A stretch of 64,000 bases of DNA from contig JACKIQ010000003.1 in NCBI GenBank assembly GCA_020638365.1, positions 186,001 to 250,000 of the forward strand, in the 5' to 3' direction. The position numbers and the translations under genes are program-made. The stretch comes from Rhodospirillales bacterium. GTDB taxonomy: Bacteria > Pseudomonadota > Alphaproteobacteria > Micavibrionales > Micavibrionaceae. Shown one piece after another: positions 59,290 through 64,000 of the stretch. The notes beneath the pieces are model-generated. The model was not told the DNA's origin. It did no database searches and saw only the letters and a list, made by a program, of their open reading frames with translations. The stretch's first letter is position 1. Each line of letters begins with the position of its first letter.

Positions 59290-60207
59290 ATGAGAAAAAG
59301 CCTTATTTTCAGGGTTCTTAGCGGCGTTCTTTTTTGCTCCATCCTCGGGTTGATTGGCGTAGGGTTAGGAGCGGAAGCCCAGAGCGTCAATTACGGGCTT
59401 CAGGCGGCAGCGACTGATTCGGCCGAACGCGGTCATTCCTTTCACGACATGCTCTTGTATATCATTACCGGAATCGTCATTTTTGTGACGGTTCTTTTGC
59501 TTATCGTCATTCTGAGGTTTAACGCAAAGGCCAATCCGGTTCCGTCAAAGACCTCGCATAATGTCATGCTGGAGATCGTCTGGACGGTCATTCCGGTGCT
59601 TATCCTGATTATAATCGCCGTCCCGTCGATGAAACTCCTATACAAGAATGAGCGTATTGAAAATCCGGAGATGACGCTTAAGGTGACCGGGGCCCAGTGG
59701 TACTGGATTTACGATTACCCCGATCAGGGGGAGATCAATTTCACCTCCTACATGATCCCCGTTAAGGATGTTGATCCCGCTAAAGGCGAAAAGAAGCTCC
59801 TTTCCACGGATAACAAGGTTGTCTTGCCGGTCGGCACGAATATTCAACTGCTGGTCACTTCAGGGCCTGCGGATGTCATCCATTCATGGGCGATGCCCAG
59901 TTTTCACGTAAAAATAGACGCAGTTCCGGGACGGATGAACCACGCATGGTTCCGAATTAACAAGCCCGGTGTCTATTTCGGGCAGTGTTCGGAGCTTTGC
60001 GGAAAAGATCATTCTTTCATGCCTATCGAGGTCTGGGCGGTGGAAAAGGCCGTATTCGAAGAGTGGGCCGCCCGTGCGAAGGATGACGTCGACAAGGCCC
60101 AGGAGTGGATTCAAACCTATCACAATCCTGCTTCAGGCGGGGGAGGCGGTGCTGAAGCATTGCCGGCAGAGGGAACTTCAGAAGGGGGCATAGAAGGCAA
60201 TGGGTGA
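59290..60207 (+). CDS. coxB: Cytochrome c oxidase subunit II
   Basis: 305 residues. A signal peptide (LIFRVLSGVLFCSILGLIG, cleavage near AEAQS), two membrane helices and a periplasmic cupredoxin domain. The CuA site is complete: the His in ADVIHSWAMPSFHVKIDAVPG and GQCSELCGKDHSFMPIEV with two Cys, His and Met. It takes electrons from cytochrome c. The C-terminus is extended by a Gly-rich tail (PASGGGGGAEALPAEGTSEGG). ATG 59290 has GGAAAGAGAG before it. Its end overlaps coxA by eight bases. Confidence 0.96.
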   Translation: MRKSLIFRVLSGVLFCSILGLIGVGLGAEAQSVNYGLQAAATDSAERGHSFHDMLLYIITGIVIFVTVLLLIVILRFNAKANPVPSKTSHNVMLEIVWTVIPVLILIIIAVPSMKLLYKNERIENPEMTLKVTGAQWYWIYDYPDQGEINFTSYMIPVKDVDPAKGEKKLLSTDNKVVLPVGTNIQLLVTSGPADVIHSWAMPSFHVKIDAVPGRMNHAWFRINKPGVYFGQCSELCGKDHSFMPIEVWAVEKAVFEEWAARAKDDVDKAQEWIQTYHNPASGGGGGAEALPAEGTSEGGIEGNG

Positions 60208-61825
60208 TCACGGACACGACCATAAGCCCGGTTTTTTCGTTCGCTGGTTCTGTTCCACGAACCATAAGGATATCGGCACTCTTTACATTCTTTTTGCCAT
60301 TATTGCCGGGCTGATCGGCGGAGCGTTTTCCATGATCATGCGCCTTGAGCTTCAGGAGCCGGGTGTGCAGTACCTGCTTACGGCTGCGGGCGAACCGAAC
60401 GGGCATCTTTGGAATGTGATTATCACCGCGCACGGGTTTATCATGGTCTTTTTCGTGGTTATGCCCGGACTGATCGGCGGTTTCGGAAACTGGTTCGTTC
60501 CTCTCATGATCGGGGCGCCGGACATGGCTTTTCCGCGGCTGAACAATATTTCTTTCTGGCTTCTTGTTCCCTCGTTTTTCCTGCTTCTGGCTTCGGCCTT
60601 TATCGGCGTGACCGAGACGACAACGGGGGCCGGAACAGGATGGACCGTCTATCCGCCGCTCAGTACGTCAGGGCATCCGGGCATGTCGGTCGATCTGGCG
60701 ATTTTCTCGCTTCACCTTGCGGGCGCCAGTTCCATTCTTGGTGCGGGTAACTTCATTACCACGATCTTCAACATGCGTGCGCCGGGTATGACTTTGCATA
60801 AAATGCCATTGTTCGTCTGGTCTATGCTGGTGACGTCATTTCTGCTGGTGCTTGCGGTTCCGGTGCTCGGGGGTGCGATCACCATGCTCCTGACCGACCG
60901 GAATTTCGGAACGAATTTCTTCAGGCCCGAAGGAGGCGGCGATCCGGTTCTTTACCAGCATTTGTTCTGGTTCTTCGGTCATCCGGAAGTTTACATTATG
61001 ATCCTGCCGGCGTTCGGGATTATCAGCCATATCGTATCAACGTTTTCCAAACGTCCTATTTTCGGTTATCTCGGCATGGCTTACGCCATGGTTGCGATCG
61101 GATTCGTGGGTTTCGTCGTCTGGGCGCACCATATGTATACAGTCGGGATGAGCGTGGATACAGAGGCGTACTTCACGGCTGCGACCCTGATTATTGCTGT
61201 TCCGACGGGGATCAAGATATTCTCGTGGATCGCCACGATGTGGGGCGGGTCGATCGAATTCAAGACGCCTATGCTCTGGGCGGTCGGGTTTATCTTCCTG
61301 TTTACCGTCGGGGGTGTGACCGGGGTCGTTCTGGCGAATTCCGGTATGGATACGGCGCTACATGATACCTATTACGTCGTCGCACACTTCCATTACGTTC
61401 TGTCTCTAGGGGCCGTGTTCGCCTTGTTTGCCGGATTCTATTACTGGATCGGCAAAATTTCAGGGCGCATGTATCCTGAATGGATGGGCAAACTTCACTT
61501 CTGGATGACGTTTATCGGGGTTAACCTGACCTTTTTCCCGCAGCATTTCATGGGGCTGAACGGGATGCCGCGCCGGATTATTGATTATCCCAGCGATGCG
61601 GAGTATGCCGTCTGGGCCGACTGGAACATGATTTCCTCCTTCGGGGCTTATATTGCCGGACTTTCTGCGGTCTGGTTCGTTGTCGTCGTGTTTTACACGT
61701 TGAACGCCGGGAAGAAGGCCAGCGCGAATTACTGGGACGTACAGCCTCAGAGCTTTACGCTGGAATGGTCTGTTTCCTCGCCGCCCCCGTTCCACCAGTT
61801 CGATATCCAGCCGATGGTGAAGTAA
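60200..61825 (+). CDS. coxA: Cytochrome c oxidase subunit I
   Basis: 541 residues, twelve membrane helices, an aa3-type haem-copper oxidase. Haem and CuB ligands are seen in HGFIMVFFVVMPGLIGGFG, FWFFGHPEVYIMILPAFG, VWAHHMYTVGM and HDTYYVVAHFHYVLSLG. The proton-channel Glu lies within GHPEVY. It reduces O2 to water and pumps protons. ATG 60200 overlaps the coxB stop by eight bases, so translation is coupled. coxC and the assembly factor ctaG are not seen in this window. Confidence 0.98.
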   Translation: MGDHGHDHKPGFFVRWFCSTNHKDIGTLYILFAIIAGLIGGAFSMIMRLELQEPGVQYLLTAAGEPNGHLWNVIITAHGFIMVFFVVMPGLIGGFGNWFVPLMIGAPDMAFPRLNNISFWLLVPSFFLLLASAFIGVTETTTGAGTGWTVYPPLSTSGHPGMSVDLAIFSLHLAGASSILGAGNFITTIFNMRAPGMTLHKMPLFVWSMLVTSFLLVLAVPVLGGAITMLLTDRNFGTNFFRPEGGGDPVLYQHLFWFFGHPEVYIMILPAFGIISHIVSTFSKRPIFGYLGMAYAMVAIGFVGFVVWAHHMYTVGMSVDTEAYFTAATLIIAVPTGIKIFSWIATMWGGSIEFKTPMLWAVGFIFLFTVGGVTGVVLANSGMDTALHDTYYVVAHFHYVLSLGAVFALFAGFYYWIGKISGRMYPEWMGKLHFWMTFIGVNLTFFPQHFMGLNGMPRRIIDYPSDAEYAVWADWNMISSFGAYIAGLSAVWFVVVVFYTLNAGKKASANYWDVQPQSFTLEWSVSSPPPFHQFDIQPMVK

Positions 61826-61842
61826 GTACGCGCACTGTGTCC

Positions 61843-62217
61843 TTAGAGGGCGTTAATGGGCGGGCCTTCCGTGCCCATGCTTTCCTGATCGAGACGGTCC
61901 CAGAAAGGTTTGACCTTTTGTTCGACTACTTCCCAGCCCCGGTAATCCTCGAAAAGCTCGACGGCGCGGTCATTTATGAGATGAGAGGCTTCCGCATTCG
62001 TTAGCTGTCCTCTCTGCGCAGCCAGAACGTGTATCTCCGCGTATGCATCAAAAACCGTGTCAATGATCTCGTCGGGCGTGTCGATGATGTATGTGCCCAG
62101 CAAGTCGCTTGTGGCCATATCCAGCCGTACGTTCACTGCGGTATATGTCAGGCCGCCAGCGTTCATTTCTCCGGCGAGTCCTCTGATTTTTTCTTTAAAG
62201 TCTTCCAAAGGCTCCAT
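61843..62217 (-). CDS. Unrecognised protein within the oxidase locus
   Basis: 124 residues, acidic and helical (DFKEKIRGLAGEMNAGG, DEIIDTVFDAYAEIHVLAAQRG, HLINDRAVELFEDYRGWEVVEQK). No cysteine pair, signal or membrane segment is seen. It runs opposite to the oxidase genes, between coxA and ctaB. ATG 62217 is preferred over 62274 since CAGGGGT lies upstream of it. The family is unknown. Being on the opposite strand, it is probably not part of the oxidase message. Confidence 0.55.
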   Translation of the reverse strand: MEPLEDFKEKIRGLAGEMNAGGLTYTAVNVRLDMATSDLLGTYIIDTPDEIIDTVFDAYAEIHVLAAQRGQLTNAEASHLINDRAVELFEDYRGWEVVEQKVKPFWDRLDQESMGTEGPPINAL

Positions 62218-62323
62218 GCATATTACCCCTGCTTGTTCTTGTCTTGTCCCTGATATTAGCAATTTTCCTTTCAATTCCGGAGAAAAAACGTGACGTTTTC
62301 GTTCTGCATGCTAAATAAGGGTG

Positions 62324-63220
62324 ATGAACAACATCGTTTCTACATCCCTGCCAGAAGCTCTCGATTCGCGGGTGAGCGACTTTTTTGCGCTTTTGAAACC
62401 CCGGGTGATGAGTCTGGTCGTGTTTACGGGTTTTGGCGGCTTGTGGCTCGCCCCCGGCGTTGAAGGGCTTCATCCAATTCTGGCGCTGATCGCCATGTTC
62501 TGCCTTGCGGTTAATGCCGGGGCGGCTGGCGCGATCAATATGTGGTATGACAGGGATATCGACGCGATCATGAAGAGGACCCAGGGGCGGCCCCTTCCGA
62601 TGGGGCGTGTGGACGAGGCTGAAGCTCTGGCTTTTGGGGTTACGCTTTCAATTCTTTCCGTCATGGTTATGGGGCTGGCGCTGAATTGGGTTGTTGCCGG
62701 GCTATTGGCATTTGCCAATATTTTTTATGTTGTCGTTTATACAATCTGGCTCAAGCGCCGTACGCCGCAGAATATCGTGATCGGCGGCGCTGCGGGCGCG
62801 TTTCCGCCGATGATTGGCTGGGCGGCTGTGACCGGGCAGATCGGGATCGAGGCGCTTATCCTGTTTCTGATTATTTTCTTCTGGACGCCGCCGCATTTCT
62901 GGGCGCTTTCCTTATACGCCAATTCCGATTACAAGCGCGCCAATATTCCGATGATGGCCGCGGTGCATGGCGAGCGTGCGACGAAATGGCAGATGCTGAT
63001 TTATACGCTTATCCTGTTTCCGCTGGCTCTCATGCCCTATTTTATCGGGCTTACCGGGGCTATCTATGCGGTTATTGCCGCTGTCCTGAGCGGATTTTTT
63101 GTCGTCGCTGCGGTGCAGGTCCTGCGCACGGACGATCTGAGGATGGCAAGGCGGATGTTCGGCTACTCCGTTTTTTATCTGTTTGCACTTTTTCTGGCGA
63201 TGATGGGCGATGCCGCATAG
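62324..63220 (+). CDS. ctaB: Protohaem IX farnesyltransferase (haem O synthase)
   Basis: 298 residues of the UbiA superfamily with the CtaB-specific motif AGAINMWYDRDIDAIMKRTQGRPLP near residue 75 (read here in two parts) and a late FWTPPHFWALSLYANSDYK. It attaches a farnesyl group to haem B to make haem O for the aa3-type oxidase. ATG 62324 follows TAAGGGTG. Its last 11 bases overlap the start of the small CoxF-like gene, and both belong with coxB and coxA. Confidence 0.96.
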   Translation: MNNIVSTSLPEALDSRVSDFFALLKPRVMSLVVFTGFGGLWLAPGVEGLHPILALIAMFCLAVNAGAAGAINMWYDRDIDAIMKRTQGRPLPMGRVDEAEALAFGVTLSILSVMVMGLALNWVVAGLLAFANIFYVVVYTIWLKRRTPQNIVIGGAAGAFPPMIGWAAVTGQIGIEALILFLIIFFWTPPHFWALSLYANSDYKRANIPMMAAVHGERATKWQMLIYTLILFPLALMPYFIGLTGAIYAVIAAVLSGFFVVAAVQVLRTDDLRMARRMFGYSVFYLFALFLAMMGDAA

Positions 63221-63329
63221 CGAACTGCACAGTAAGAAAAAAAAGAAAAATCTGGCTCTTCTGGCGGCCATACTGGGTCTGTGTGTCTTGATCTGGATCA
63301 TTACTATGATCAAGCTTAACGCGTCATGA
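63210..63329 (+). CDS. CoxF-like 39-residue single-TM protein
   Basis: 39 residues: MPHSELHSKKKKKN, then one membrane helix (LALLAAILGLCVLIWIITMI), ending KLNAS. Alphaproteobacterial cox clusters often hold a tiny protein of this build (a basic N-terminus, one helix, a ...I-K-L ending) between ctaB and ctaG, known as CoxF. The start lies 11 bases inside ctaB and the stop overlaps the next gene's ATG (ATGA), so its place in a coupled operon supports real coding. It may help oxidase assembly; the function is not shown. Confidence 0.65.
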   Translation: MPHSELHSKKKKKNLALLAAILGLCVLIWIITMIKLNAS

Positions 63330-64000
63330 GTTACGAGAACCGCTATAGCTATATTCCGCAAACCGTATTGATCACCGGCGCGACCGGGGATTTCGGGCAG
63401 GCTTTTGCGGAGCGTTTCGCGGCTCTGGGGTGCCGCCTCGTTCTTGCAGGCCGTAATGAACGCAAGGTTAAGACACTGGCTTCCAATCTTGAGAGTTCAT
63501 TCAATTCAAAGATTCATAGCTGTGTTTTCGATATGAAGGACAAGGCCGGGATGAAGGCGGCGCTCGACGCATTGCCGGCTGAGTTTGCGGCAGTTGATCT
63601 GCTGATCAACAATGCGGGGCTTGGGTTGGGTTTAGAGCCGGCTTATGAATGTTCGTTGGAGGACTGGGAAACGATGATTTCCGTCAATAATACCGCTATG
63701 GTGCAGATGACGCGGTTTATACTTCCCGGCATGGTCGAACGCAGGCGCGGACATGTCATCAATATCGGGTCTACTGCCGGGTCTTACCCCTATCCGGGCG
63801 GGAACGTCTATTGTGCGACCAAAGCTTTCGTGAAGCAATTTTCACTATCCTTGCGGGCAGATCTGACCGGGACCAAAGTGCGGGTCAGTAATATCGAGCC
63901 GGGGATGATCGAAACGCAATTTTCACGTGTACGCTTCAAGGGCGATGACGAAAAAGCCCGGAAAGTCTACGAAAATACCGATAATCTGCATACCGAGGAC
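63326..64000 (+). CDS. SDR-family dehydrogenase (3' end beyond window)
   Basis: 225 codons are visible; the frame is open at the window edge. The N-terminal SDR nucleotide site is LITGATGDFGQAFAERFA. NNAGLGLG and the catalytic YCATKAF (Tyr and Lys as YxxxK) follow, with a Ser in the IGSTAGSYPYPGG stretch. EPGMIETQFSRVR near the end is typical of YdfG-type SDRs. It overlaps the CoxF-like gene in ATGA, where other alphaproteobacteria carry ctaG. Substrate unknown. Confidence 0.9.
   Translation, partial: MSYENRYSYIPQTVLITGATGDFGQAFAERFAALGCRLVLAGRNERKVKTLASNLESSFNSKIHSCVFDMKDKAGMKAALDALPAEFAAVDLLINNAGLGLGLEPAYECSLEDWETMISVNNTAMVQMTRFILPGMVERRRGHVINIGSTAGSYPYPGGNVYCATKAFVKQFSLSLRADLTGTKVRVSNIEPGMIETQFSRVRFKGDDEKARKVYENTDNLHTED

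Overview
The window looks like a chromosomal segment of an alphaproteobacterium. Pointers are the 180-kDa class NAD-glutamate dehydrogenase, the coxB-coxA / ctaB / small CoxF-like cytochrome oxidase cluster, a minimal PutA, and mostly alphaproteobacterial-style housekeeping proteins at moderate GC. A Dot/Icm-like (type IVB) coupling-protein pair, a Ter/TerD cluster and several unrecognised small proteins would fit Micavibrionales-like or related Rhodospirillales-grade lineages. That order-level placement is inference.

Layout. 0-9.4 kb: a BKACE (DUF849) enzyme with a stray copy of a BKACE C-terminus behind it, small secreted proteins, a ribbon-helix-helix-like protein, gyrB, an isoprenylcysteine-methyltransferase-like membrane enzyme, hisC, a YbhB/Raf-kinase-inhibitor-like protein and argS. 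9.5-15.3 kb: accessory block with a catalytically degenerate Fic-fold protein facing a three-gene minus-strand operon, dotM-like, an unrecognised single-TM protein, then dotL-like whose long tail carries four KPAIFGA motifs. 15.6-18.3 kb: tRNA-Thr(TGT) and glycogen phosphorylase. 18.4-22.8 kb: two TerD-superfamily proteins flanking a Ca2+/Na+ antiporter, then two unrecognised proteins, one with a degenerate nuclease-like (SNase) domain and a membrane segment. 22.7-35.7 kb: xseA, putA, purD, a barstar-like protein, tadA, rluB-type pseudouridine synthase, rsmD, uppP, two YceI proteins (one fused to cytochrome b561), a GST and an SDR. 35.7-49.2 kb: a multi-PAS histidine kinase, a redoxin and DsbD-type reductase, acetoacetyl-CoA synthetase, an aminotransferase, an Asp/Glu racemase, a TrmH-type methyltransferase, a TPR-methyltransferase and glutathione reductase. 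49.3-51.7 kb: accessory island with an orphan RHS tip carrying a cysteine-peptidase-like toxin domain, its overlapping candidate periplasmic immunity gene, and a three-gene block of unknown function. 51.8-64 kb: gdhB, an unrecognised protein, ubiA, rsmE, coxBA, ctaB, a 39-residue CoxF-like protein and an SDR cut by the window end.

Working together: coxB/coxA/ctaB/coxF-like build and haem-load an aa3-type oxidase, with ubiA supplying ubiquinone upstream. putA and gdhB feed proline and glutamate carbon into the TCA cycle. The DsbD-like protein could supply electrons to the neighbouring exported redoxin. The dotM-X-dotL operon would form the substrate-recruiting coupling complex of a type IVB secretion system whose other parts lie outside the window. 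Many genes are packed with 1-22 bp overlaps. Two divergent pairs (tadA/rluB and ubiA/rsmE) appear to start within the same CATG tetranucleotide. No stretch above about 300 bp lacks a gene or RNA, and no CRISPR array or insertion sequence was seen.
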